Positions 1 through 6,580 of a stretch of DNA of 16,941 nucleotides are shown in pieces. A model generated the notes under the pieces. It saw nothing but the letters and a program-made list of their open reading frames with translations, searched no databases and was not told where the DNA came from. Positions within the stretch are counted from its first letter, which is position 1, and each line of letters starts with the position of its first letter. The DNA is taken from positions 3,113-20,053 of the forward strand of contig DKME01000059.1 in the NCBI GenBank assembly GCA_002469525.1. Direction: 5' to 3'. This DNA comes from Actinobacteria bacterium UBA7422. Its GTDB lineage: Bacteria > Actinomycetota > Actinomycetes > S36-B12. The position numbers and the translations under genes are program-made.

Positions 1-231
1 GGTGAAACGGTGGCCACGGTGATGTTGGCCGAAGGCTACTCCAGCACTCGAGTAACCAACGATGGAAATCCGCGGGGAATTTTCTGCGGCATGGGCGTTT
101 GCTTTGATTGCCTCGTGGTGGTTGACGCCCTGCCCAATACTCGCGCATGCATGACTTACGTAAGTGAAGGAATGAACATTAATCAGCAAGACGGACTAGG
201 TAGATTTCAAAGGGAGAGCATAAGTGAATAA
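1..231 (+). CDS. HcnA-like (2Fe-2S)-binding protein, 5' end cut off by the window
   Basis: This is the C-terminal part of a small plant-ferredoxin-type [2Fe-2S] protein of the family that includes HcnA and the small subunits of opine and D-hydroxyproline dehydrogenases. The open frame runs from base 1 (GETVATVML...) without a convincing start, so the N-terminus lies to the left; a GTG at 10 is inside the fold and unlikely to be the start. The cluster ligands are visible as C-x4-C-x2-C-x12-C (FCGMGVCFDC, then RACMTY). Such proteins pass electrons between the flavin subunits of membrane-linked amine or imino-acid dehydrogenases. Its sequence closely resembles residues 29-92 of the fused FAD oxidoreductase at 15187. 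The stop TAA (229-231) overlaps the next gene by 8 bases, so the two are probably translated together. The flavin partner presumably lies upstream, outside the window. Family is confident; substrate unknown. Confidence 0.88.
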   Translation, partial: GETVATVMLAEGYSSTRVTNDGNPRGIFCGMGVCFDCLVVVDALPNTRACMTYVSEGMNINQQDGLGRFQRESISE

Positions 232-1333
232 CTCGCAGGACGTATCCGCACCGAAACTATTTCAACCCCTTCGCCTTCGCGGAGTCGAGTTTGCCTCGAG
301 GGCCTGGGCTAGTCCAATGTGCCAGTACTCGGCGGACGAGGGCCTTGTTAGCCAATGGCATTTGGTTCATTTAGGCGCGTTCGCAACGGGCGGATTGGGG
401 CTCGTAATGACCGAGGCCACTGCGGTAAGCACGGAGGGACGAATCACTGTTGCGTGCACTGGGATCTGGAATGAAAAACATGTTGCCGGTTGGAAACCAA
501 TCGTTGAATTTGTTCACTCGATGAGCACGCCAATTGGCATACAACTTTCACATGCTGGACGGAAAGGATCCACCCTGCGTCCGTGGGATTCGCACATGAT
601 TGCCGCAGTGGAAGAGGGCGGATGGGAAACGCAAGGCCCCAGTGCGATTGCATATTCAGACTTCCCACTCCCCCGCGAAATGACAGTGGCGGACATTGAC
701 AAGGTGATCAATGACTATCGGGATAGCGCAATACGAGCCGTCGAAGCCGGATTTGATTTAGTCGAACTCCATGCGGCACACGGGTACCTCATCCATCAAT
801 TTTTGTCGCCTTTATCTAATCAAAGAACCGATATGTACGGAGGAAGCTTCGAAAACCGAATCCGCCTTCTTATTGAAATCACAGAGGCAGTGCGAGGAGT
901 GATTCCCGCAGACATGCCGTTGTTTGTGCGGTTGTCCGCAACGGACTGGGTGGAAGGCGCATGGGATCTCGAAGAGTCAATCCAGCTAGCAAAGAAATTA
1001 GATCCCTTGGGTGTTGACCTCATCGATGTTTCTTCAGGTGGTTTGGTGCACGATGCCCAAATCTCCAGCTTCCCGGGCTACCAGGTTGAATTGGCAAGGC
1101 AAATTCGTGCTCAGTCAGGAATACGCGTTTCGGCGGTGGGTTTGATCACTGAAGCGGAGCAGGCAGAAAAAATCGTGGAAGAGGATTCAGCCGACGCAAT
1201 CATGCTTGGCCGTGCGCTTCTTCGCAATCCGAGGTGGGCTCTCAACGCTGCGGAGACTCTGCAGTTCGAGAGTATGTGGCCTCAACAATTGCAGCGAGCG
1301 CGAACAATCAACCCACGAGAGTCCCCGCAGTAA
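224..1333 (+). CDS. Old Yellow Enzyme, YqjM/NamA-like NADH:flavin oxidoreductase
   Basis: A 369-residue FMN-dependent ene-reductase of the thermophilic-like (YqjM/NamA) class; family members reduce activated C=C bonds of enones, nitro-olefins or related electrophiles with NAD(P)H in the cytoplasm. Diagnostic residues are present: Cys33 and Tyr35 in SPMCQYS (the redox-tuning cysteine of this class), HAGRKGS near 110-116, the substrate-binding His183 and His186 in HAAHGYLIH, followed by FLSPLSN and RTDMYGGS, and the phosphate-binding MLGR ending at Arg330. Length is slightly above the usual 340 residues. The start is GTG at 224, preceded by AGGGAG (211-216) at 7 bases, and it overlaps the ferredoxin gene by 8 bases. 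A second copy of the same family lies at 1970; the two are about half identical by eye. It could act in the same pathway as the ferredoxin, or as a detoxifying reductase. Confidence 0.93.
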   Translation: MNNSQDVSAPKLFQPLRLRGVEFASRAWASPMCQYSADEGLVSQWHLVHLGAFATGGLGLVMTEATAVSTEGRITVACTGIWNEKHVAGWKPIVEFVHSMSTPIGIQLSHAGRKGSTLRPWDSHMIAAVEEGGWETQGPSAIAYSDFPLPREMTVADIDKVINDYRDSAIRAVEAGFDLVELHAAHGYLIHQFLSPLSNQRTDMYGGSFENRIRLLIEITEAVRGVIPADMPLFVRLSATDWVEGAWDLEESIQLAKKLDPLGVDLIDVSSGGLVHDAQISSFPGYQVELARQIRAQSGIRVSAVGLITEAEQAEKIVEEDSADAIMLGRALLRNPRWALNAAETLQFESMWPQQLQRARTINPRESPQ

Positions 1334-1337
1334 TCCA

Positions 1338-1940
1338 CTACCGCACGGAGCCGTTCCACTTCCAATTTTCTCGCTGTGCGAATCCGTCAAGTGGAATGCG
1401 GCCGGCGAACCACATTAACAATTCACCCGCATTGGCATAGTTGGTCGGAGCTTTCTCAACTGTGTCGAGAAACAAGCGATTAATCGCAAATTCTGCTGCA
1501 GCAGCGTCCGGGGTAAATGAAATTCCAAATCCTTGTGCAATATCGAATGTGTGCACACTGACCTCAACCACTCCCATTGCGGCAAATCCAACAGGGTCAG
1601 ATTCTCCGTAGGCATGCCAAGCCCGATCTTCGGGTGATGCGGTCGCAACTGAACGACGAAGCGTTGCACCGGCTGTATCAATCATGCGCAAGAGTTGTTC
1701 GGGTTGCACTGAATCTTTGATTCCAAAGTAAACCGGTTGGTAGTAATCGCGATCCCCACCGACAACTTGAAATGAATATTCAAGGCACGCTCTCATGGTG
1801 TGCACCGCGGTTTCCTCTTGCGTCCAATCCAGTGTTGGAGTCTGCTCCTGCCAATCGAGAGTCACGCAGGGACTCAGGGTTGTCACTAGTGCGTCTGTCG
1901 CACACGTAAGGAAATTTCCGGCGCTGATTAGTGGATTCAT
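1338..1940 (-). CDS. DinB-fold protein, mycothiol-dependent maleylpyruvate isomerase family (TIGR03086-like)
   Basis: A 200-residue protein of the four-helix DinB/MDMPI_N type found mainly in Actinobacteria. The three metal ligands expected from mycothiol-dependent maleylpyruvate isomerase appear as His47 (in EETAVHTMR) and Glu126-x3-His130 (in VVEVSVHTFDIA), the E-x3-H spacing matching the characterised enzyme. The C-terminus has the familiar pattern LLMWFAGRIPL...ENWKWNG. Family members use mycothiol as cofactor or co-substrate in isomerisation, conjugation or transfer reactions; most, including this one, have no assigned substrate. It is transcribed against its neighbours: its stop lies only 4 bases from the stop of the Old Yellow Enzyme at 224, and its start is 29 bases from the divergent second Old Yellow Enzyme. 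No Shine-Dalgarno sequence precedes ATG 1940, but a TACTCT -10 element ends 6 bases before it, which suggests a leaderless transcript. Confidence 0.85.
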   Translation of the reverse strand: MNPLISAGNFLTCATDALVTTLSPCVTLDWQEQTPTLDWTQEETAVHTMRACLEYSFQVVGGDRDYYQPVYFGIKDSVQPEQLLRMIDTAGATLRRSVATASPEDRAWHAYGESDPVGFAAMGVVEVSVHTFDIAQGFGISFTPDAAAAEFAINRLFLDTVEKAPTNYANAGELLMWFAGRIPLDGFAQRENWKWNGSVR

Positions 1941-1946
1941 GTGAGC

Positions 1947-1976
1947 AGAGTATGGGCTAGGGTCTACAAATGTCTA
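1947..1976 (-). promoter_or_regulatory. Probable leaderless promoter of the DinB-fold gene
   Basis: Read on the minus strand: TAGACA (1971-1976) as -35, an 18-base spacer, TACTCT (1947-1952) as -10, then GCTCAC and the ATG. The -10 ends exactly 6 bases before the start codon, the spacing expected when transcription begins at the A of ATG. The -35 lies within the first codons of the divergent gene at 1970. Confidence 0.55.
1958..1963 (+). promoter_or_regulatory. Probable leaderless -10 element of the second Old Yellow Enzyme gene
   Basis: TAGGGT fits the actinobacterial TANNNT -10 pattern and is followed by 6 bases (CTACAA) and the ATG at 1970. No Shine-Dalgarno motif fits between them, so a leaderless mRNA is the simplest reading. 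No good -35 is visible; ATTCAT (1935-1940) has the right distance but a poor match. The element is 5 bases from the opposing -10 element. Confidence 0.5.
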
Positions 1977-3037
1977 CTTTGTTTTCACCGATAAAAATCC
2001 GCAGTGTTGAAATTCGAAATCGCGTATGGCTTTCGCCTCTGTGTCAATACTCTGCAGTAGAAGGAATGCCAAATGATTGGCACCTTGTACACCTTGGCAA
2101 GTTTGCAATGGGTGGGGTCGGCTTAATCATGACGGAAGCGACTGGGATTTCACCGACCGCCCGCTCAACACAACGTGACACGGGAATTTGGAGCGATGAA
2201 CAAGGACGCGCGTGGAAGCGAATCGTGGATTTCGTTCACGAGCAAGGTGCCGTGATCGGAATACAACTGTGGCATGTGGGCCAGAAAGGATCTACCGGAA
2301 CTCCATGGGAGGGGCAGGAGTACGTTCCGGTAGCCGATGGCGGCTGGGAGGCTGTTTCGGCCGGTACGAGAGCCTTTGGAAAATTGCCAGCGCCACATCA
2401 ACTCACACAACCGATGATCGATGAAATCCTGGTTCAGTATCAGGATGCTGCCCGCCGCTCATTGCAGGCAGGCTTTGATGTTGTTGAAATTCATGGTGCT
2501 CACGGGTATCTCATTCATTCATTCCTGTCACCGATCACAAACACTCGTACCGATCAGTACGGTGGGACATTTGAAAATCGAATTCGATTTGTGCGCCAGG
2601 TGGTCGCATCCGTTCGTGCCGTGTGGCCAGACTCACTCCCTCTATTTCTAAGAACGTCGGCACATGACTGGGTGGAAGGCGGTTGGACCTCAGAAGAAAA
2701 TGCGGAACTAGCACGAATCCTTCTCACCGAAGGAGTGGATCTTGTTGACTGTTCTTCTGGTGGAATTACTCCAGACATTGAATACCCGGTCTCCCCGGGC
2801 TATCAGGTTCCCTTTGCACAGGAAGTGAAGGAACATAGCGAAATGTTGGCCTGTGCCGTAGGCATGATCACTGACCCGTATCAAGCCGATGAGATTATTC
2901 GATCAGGTCAAGCCGATGCAGTGATGCTTGGCCGCGAGTTACTGCGCGACCCAAATTGGACGTTGCGTGCAGCAGGTGAACTGGGTTATGACATTGAATG
3001 GCTTAACCAGTACAAGCAGGCAAAAAGAAATAACTGA
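1970..3037 (+). CDS. Second Old Yellow Enzyme, YqjM/NamA-like NADH:flavin oxidoreductase
   Basis: A 355-residue paralogue of the protein at 224, with the same FMN-binding TIM-barrel signatures: Cys25 and Tyr27 in SPLCQYS, His175 and His178 in HGAHGYLIH, FLSPITN, RTDQYGGT and MLGR ending at Arg322. The predicted reaction is NAD(P)H-dependent reduction of an activated double bond in the cytoplasm. Differences from the first copy include HVGQKGS where that copy has HAGRKGS (Gln for Arg) and an unrelated stretch around residues 130-150, a region likely to shape the active-site entrance, so the two probably differ in substrate. The ATG at 1970 has no Shine-Dalgarno but a TANNNT element at the leaderless distance. 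The gene is followed by a 126-base gap before the DUF885 gene, so it may be a single transcription unit. Confidence 0.93.
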   Translation: MSTLFSPIKIRSVEIRNRVWLSPLCQYSAVEGMPNDWHLVHLGKFAMGGVGLIMTEATGISPTARSTQRDTGIWSDEQGRAWKRIVDFVHEQGAVIGIQLWHVGQKGSTGTPWEGQEYVPVADGGWEAVSAGTRAFGKLPAPHQLTQPMIDEILVQYQDAARRSLQAGFDVVEIHGAHGYLIHSFLSPITNTRTDQYGGTFENRIRFVRQVVASVRAVWPDSLPLFLRTSAHDWVEGGWTSEENAELARILLTEGVDLVDCSSGGITPDIEYPVSPGYQVPFAQEVKEHSEMLACAVGMITDPYQADEIIRSGQADAVMLGRELLRDPNWTLRAAGELGYDIEWLNQYKQAKRNN

Positions 3038-3121
3038 AACAAATTTGTGCGCTACTCGCATAGACAAATGAATCCGAAAATAGATTTCTATTTCTATATA
3101 TTTCGTGGTTGATTTCACTAC

Positions 3122-3137
3122 CATGAGGCAACTCATG
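3122..3137 (+). other. Small hairpin with a GCAA tetraloop before the DUF885 gene
   Basis: CATGAG and CTCATG form a 6-base-pair stem closed by GCAA, a GNRA-type loop. It lies 26 bases before the ATG at 3164, in the probable 5' leader. No T-run follows, so it is not a typical terminator. The preceding stretch (3060-3110) is AT-rich and probably holds a promoter, but no clear -35/-10 pair can be assigned. Confidence 0.3.
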
Positions 3138-3163
3138 TTGCGGGGTACAACGGATGGAAATCA

Positions 3164-4801
3164 ATGTCACTTCAGAATCAAATTGAAACTCTTGGTACGG
3201 AATTTTGGACATGGCGAACTCGACAACAACCGAGATCCCATGACGACATCCCTCGAATTGAAAGAGAGCACAACTGGCTTCCAGCTTGGTCACCGAGTGA
3301 CGTTGCGCAATACCGACAAGTAATCGCGGAATTTAATGATCGGTACACAGCACTTGAAGAAAGTGTCAGTGTGCTCAAGGACAAGGATCCAGAACTTTAT
3401 GTAGATTACCGACTCATTGGTTCCGCTATTGCACGAGTAATCTGGGAGTTGGATTACTTGCTTGTGTGGCAAGAGCAACCGCGTTTCTACATTGATCAAA
3501 CGATCGGGGTCGTCTTTGACTTATTGACAGTCCCCAATGTTGATCACTTGCGAGTAAATGAAGTAACTCATATTCTCAACAACACTGCCACGATACTTCA
3601 GTCCGGACGTGAAAACCTTGCGGGCAATCTGGTAGGCGAATATGTCGAAGTGGCAATCGAACTTCTAGGAAATATCGAAGTTCAGATTTCAACCCTGGTG
3701 ACCGAGTTGGCGAAGTGTGTTGATTCAGATTCAGCAGAGCAACTACAGTCGGCTGGCGATTCAAGCGCCCAAGCTTTTGTCTCCTTCAGGGATTGGTTAA
3801 TCGCGAATCGCGTTGCCGCTAAACCATTTAAGCCTGTTGGACGAGAAAATTATCGATGGTTCCTTCACAATGTTGCACTACTGCCTTTTGAGCCCGAAGA
3901 AATCATTTCTATCGGTGAACTTGAATGGGAACGTGCAGTGACACTTGAGCACATCACCACCAATCGGTATCGCGCTGAACCCATGCCACCGATTCCCTCG
4001 AGCGCGCCTGAGCAGGTGGAAAATGAACGCAATGCCGAATTGCATGTTCGCGAGTTCTACGAGTCCGAAGGAATACTTTCACAACCCGAATCCCTAGGGC
4101 ACTACCTCAATGATTCACTCCCCGCTTATTTGGAACCTATCCGCTGGCTGGGGGTAACCGATGATCTGACAGGCCCAAGCCGGGTGGACGAAGATGGTGT
4201 GTCCTACGTCCCTGATCCGCGCCCGGATCTACCGTATTTCTATGCCGCAAACGCGCGTGACACTCGAGCGGGAATCGTGCATGAAGGTGCTCACTACCAG
4301 CAGCTGGCGCTGTCCTGGCGTAACTCCCGAATTTTACGCCGGTACTACTACGACTCTGGTGTCAACGAAGGAATCGCCTTTTACAACGAAGAACTAATGC
4401 TTGCCGCAGGCTTATTCCACGACGCCCCGCAGTCCCAAGTCGTGATGTACAACTTTATGAAACTGCGGGCACTTCGCGTGATCGTTGACGTGAAATTGGC
4501 AATTGGTGCGATTGATGCCGCTCAAGCCACCGAGTACTTGGAAAAGAAAGTACCAATGGATCATGAAACGGCCTATGAAGAAGCAGTATTTTTTGCCTCG
4601 TCACCGGGGCAGGCTCTCACGTATCAAATTGGTAAGACGCAAATAATTAGACTCTTTTCGGACTCAATTGAAGCGCGTCGAAGTTCTTTCAACATGAAAG
4701 ATTTCCATGATTATCTGTGGACTAATGGAAACGTTCCCATCTCACTGCTGCGATTTGAAATGCTCAATGATTCGAGCGACTTAGATCGACTGAACCTGTA
4801 A
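3164..4801 (+). CDS. DUF885 family metallohydrolase (HExxH, peptidase-like)
   Basis: A 545-residue DUF885 protein (PF05960), a family of zincin-like metal-dependent hydrolases. The C-terminal half carries a HExxH zinc motif, HEGAH at 373-377, followed by the family's glutamate region NEGIAFYNEEL (around Glu402) and the SSPGQALTYQIGK segment at 479-491. The N-terminal half is helical with no recognisable motif. No signal peptide or membrane segment is present, so it should act in the cytoplasm, unlike some DUF885 members that are exported. The start ATG at 3164 has only a weak GGATGG (3152-3157) before it. Together with the M24 enzyme and the ABC importer downstream, a role in cleaving imported peptides or peptide-like amides is likely. 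Family is confident, substrate unknown; DUF885 also includes proteins without shown peptidase activity. Confidence 0.88.
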   Translation: MSLQNQIETLGTEFWTWRTRQQPRSHDDIPRIEREHNWLPAWSPSDVAQYRQVIAEFNDRYTALEESVSVLKDKDPELYVDYRLIGSAIARVIWELDYLLVWQEQPRFYIDQTIGVVFDLLTVPNVDHLRVNEVTHILNNTATILQSGRENLAGNLVGEYVEVAIELLGNIEVQISTLVTELAKCVDSDSAEQLQSAGDSSAQAFVSFRDWLIANRVAAKPFKPVGRENYRWFLHNVALLPFEPEEIISIGELEWERAVTLEHITTNRYRAEPMPPIPSSAPEQVENERNAELHVREFYESEGILSQPESLGHYLNDSLPAYLEPIRWLGVTDDLTGPSRVDEDGVSYVPDPRPDLPYFYAANARDTRAGIVHEGAHYQQLALSWRNSRILRRYYYDSGVNEGIAFYNEELMLAAGLFHDAPQSQVVMYNFMKLRALRVIVDVKLAIGAIDAAQATEYLEKKVPMDHETAYEEAVFFASSPGQALTYQIGKTQIIRLFSDSIEARRSSFNMKDFHDYLWTNGNVPISLLRFEMLNDSSDLDRLNL

Positions 4802-4810
4802 CTCACAACT

Positions 4811-4816
4811 AAGGAG
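4811..4816 (+). promoter_or_regulatory. Ribosome binding site of the NTF2-like gene
   Basis: AAGGAG, 6 bases before ATG 4823. It sits in the 21-base gap after the DUF885 stop, which supports co-transcription of the two genes with independent ribosome loading. Confidence 0.75.
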
Positions 4817-4822
4817 AACCGC

Positions 4823-5221
4823 ATGCAAGAAGACAAAGATTACATTTGGCAGGGCGTACGCACCATGTACGACGGCTTCTTGGAAAAGGATCGTACAAAA
4901 ATTGATCAGTTCATCAATGAAGATTGCACGGTGTGGGACTCCGAAGAGCGAGACCTAGCAATTGGACTAGCTGGCTTAAACGAAGTCCGTGCCAGACGAC
5001 CCGTTGATGATTCAGCCGCCGTAGTTGAAAACATTGAGGCTTACGACCCAGTGATCGATATCTATGGAGACATGGCTGTGGCCCGGCACTACCTTCGGGT
5101 TTCATTTCCCAATGACACGGACAAGCCGTCATTTGAAATCCGAAACACCGGTATCTGGAAGAAATTCCCGGACGGCTGGCAGCTCATCCACAATCACGAA
5201 GACGAACTTCACCAAGACTAG
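4823..5221 (+). CDS. NTF2-like / SnoaL-type protein (DUF4440-like)
   Basis: A 132-residue single-domain protein with the NTF2-like layout: N-terminal helices around a FLEKDRTKIDQFINEDCTVWD segment, then alternating strands with GDMAVARHYLRVSF and a final NTGIWKKFPDGWQLIHNHEDE strand pair. This GIWKK-DGWQLIH-H ending is typical of SnoaL/DUF4440-type proteins, which form small dimeric cones that serve as isomerases, hydrolases, lyases or only binding domains. The catalytic activity cannot be deduced here. A strong AAGGAG precedes ATG 4823. It lies between the DUF885 and M24 genes with short gaps on both sides (21 and 17 bases), so it is presumably part of the same operon and may bind or rearrange a pathway intermediate. 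Confidence 0.8.
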   Translation: MQEDKDYIWQGVRTMYDGFLEKDRTKIDQFINEDCTVWDSEERDLAIGLAGLNEVRARRPVDDSAAVVENIEAYDPVIDIYGDMAVARHYLRVSFPNDTDKPSFEIRNTGIWKKFPDGWQLIHNHEDELHQD

Positions 5222-5238
5222 TGAGCAGAGGAACAAAG

Positions 5239-6372
5239 ATGTTTGATTATCAAGACCGACAAAAACGACTCTACGAAATCATGGATCGCGAGGGAGTTGA
5301 CCTCGTTTTCCTGCCCAAGCATTCAGCAGATATGGATTACCTGACGGGCACGGAGCGGCGGGTAACAACGTTCGGCAATGTTGCTTACACCCACCATTGG
5401 GTCGCTGGCGTTTTCCTTCACCGCAATCACAAACCACAGTTTGTACTTCCGCGGATGATCGTTGAATTTGATTCACCCGCAGGTGTCGACGGCAACACCG
5501 TCGTAGTGTCCGAACAAGACGATGCCGTCTCGATCTTTAATGCGGTTGCCAAGTCCTACGGACACGTAAAGAAGATCGGAGTCAGTGCTCGAACGTGGAG
5601 CGAGACCACACTTCACATCATGAACGCTTTCCCTGACGCAACGGTCGTTAATGCAGAAGAACTGGTCAATCCACTGCGACGAATTAAGTCGCCCGAGGAA
5701 TTGACTTTAATGGCTCAATCCTGTGATCTGGTCGACAAGGTATTAGGGGCGGTCCAATCAAAAGTGAATCTTGGCGTCACCGAATTGGATTTGAAGTCAG
5801 AGATAAATTTTCAGATGAACGAGAGTGGCTCAAAAACCGAGTCGTTCGACACAGCGGTGTGGTCAATGGGACCAAAGAACAATAGAGATGCATCAGATCG
5901 GCTCACGAGCAATCCGCTTGTTGACAACATGGGCGTTTCATTTGACTTTGGTGCTGTCATCGATGGCTATTGTTCCGACTTTGGTAGAACCATTTATGTG
6001 GGTGACCCCAATGAGGAATATCAATTCGTGTACGACCTCGTCATGCAGGCACAGGCTGCCGGCGTTGCCGCCGTGAAACCCGGAGCACTCGCTTCAGATG
6101 TGCATAATGCAACTCGGCAGGTCATTGTTGACGGCGGTTATGGTGACTGGTTCCGCCATCGTACTGGTCATTGCATTGGCCTCGATGTCCATGAGTTTCC
6201 CTTCATCTCTGAAGAAGATCACACACCGTTGGAAGTGGGCATGACATTCACGATTGAGCCATCGGTTTTTTGGCCAGGTCGAGTTGGTGTTCGAGTAGAA
6301 GATGTCATTGTTGTTGAAGAAAATGGCGGCCGAAAACTCAATCAATTCACCACTGACTTGATTGCAAATTGA
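5239..6372 (+). CDS. M24 family metallopeptidase (Xaa-Pro dipeptidase/aminopeptidase-like)
   Basis: A 377-residue pita-bread-fold enzyme: a creatinase-like N-terminal domain (about 1-150) and an M24 catalytic domain. All five metal ligands are present, numbered from the ATG at 5239: Asp236 (FDFGAVIDGY), Asp247 (CSDFGRT), His311 (GHCIGLDVHEFP), Glu340 (TIEPSVF) and Glu354 (VRVEDV). This favours a dinuclear-metal aminopeptidase or prolidase over creatinase, which has lost the metal site. It is probably cytoplasmic. Xaa-Pro hydrolysis is the commonest activity in the family, but specificity cannot be fixed. ATG 5239 was chosen because AGAGGAA (5227-5233) precedes it at a normal distance; an in-frame GTG at 5221, overlapping the previous stop by one base, would add six residues. 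It closes the first operon segment before a 208-base gap. Confidence 0.9.
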   Translation: MFDYQDRQKRLYEIMDREGVDLVFLPKHSADMDYLTGTERRVTTFGNVAYTHHWVAGVFLHRNHKPQFVLPRMIVEFDSPAGVDGNTVVVSEQDDAVSIFNAVAKSYGHVKKIGVSARTWSETTLHIMNAFPDATVVNAEELVNPLRRIKSPEELTLMAQSCDLVDKVLGAVQSKVNLGVTELDLKSEINFQMNESGSKTESFDTAVWSMGPKNNRDASDRLTSNPLVDNMGVSFDFGAVIDGYCSDFGRTIYVGDPNEEYQFVYDLVMQAQAAGVAAVKPGALASDVHNATRQVIVDGGYGDWFRHRTGHCIGLDVHEFPFISEEDHTPLEVGMTFTIEPSVFWPGRVGVRVEDVIVVEENGGRKLNQFTTDLIAN

Positions 6373-6411
6373 TAAACACAGCATCACTTTTTCATTAAAT
6401 CATTCATGGAA

Positions 6412-6426
6412 GTTCGTAGTGCGAAC
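6412..6426. promoter_or_regulatory. Inverted repeat, possible operator upstream of the ABC importer promoter
   Basis: GTTCG-TAGTG-CGAAC, 5-base arms around a 5-base centre, lying 39 bases upstream of the -35 element at 6466. The position would suit an activator or an upstream operator. The half-sites are in the opposite order to the actinobacterial LexA box (CGAAC-N4-GTTCG), so this is not an SOS box. One short repeat may be chance. Confidence 0.25.
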
Positions 6427-6465
6427 AAACGCTGATCTTGTTTACCGTGACTTAGGAAAAGTACC

Positions 6466-6494
6466 TTGACAGGTATTTTCGGCGGTGTAATACT
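6466..6494 (+). promoter_or_regulatory. Sigma-70-type promoter of the ABC importer operon
   Basis: TTGACA (6466-6471) is a perfect -35. A 17-base spacer leads to AATACT (6489-6494), preceded by TGT, an extended -10 arrangement; reading TAATAC (6488-6493) instead gives a 16-base spacer. Transcription would begin near 6501, leaving a leader of about 80 bases before GTG 6581. That leader holds a small stem, GAATG (6535-6539) with CATTC (6546-6550), ahead of the ribosome binding site AAAGGAG (6567-6573). No other feature is seen in the 208-base gap apart from the inverted repeat at 6412. Confidence 0.7.
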
Positions 6495-6580
6495 TTCGAG
6501 TCACTTGAATAGGTTTCGGGGAAAATAAAGTGAAGAATGGCGCAACATTCCGGAAACACAATTAGCAAAGGAGCAACACA

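Noticed and set aside
224..3037. Recent gene duplication or recombination between the two Old Yellow Enzyme genes
   Set aside because: The proteins are only about half identical by eye and the DNA shows no long identical tracts, so the duplication or joint acquisition is old.
3039..3064. Rho-independent terminator after the second Old Yellow Enzyme gene
   Set aside because: The stem is short, needs G-T pairs to extend, and is not followed by a T-run.
5221..5238. GTG at 5221 as start of the M24 gene (six more residues, one-base overlap with the previous stop)
   Set aside because: ATG 5239 has AGAGGAA at a normal distance, and the extra residues do not resemble the family N-terminus. The GTG remains possible.
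5239..6372. Creatinase assignment for the M24-fold protein
   Set aside because: All five metal ligands (Asp, Asp, His, Glu, Glu) are present, whereas creatinase lacks the metal site.
6412..6426. LexA/SOS box
   Set aside because: The half-sites are in reversed order (GTTCG then CGAAC with 5 bases between), which does not match the actinobacterial LexA consensus.
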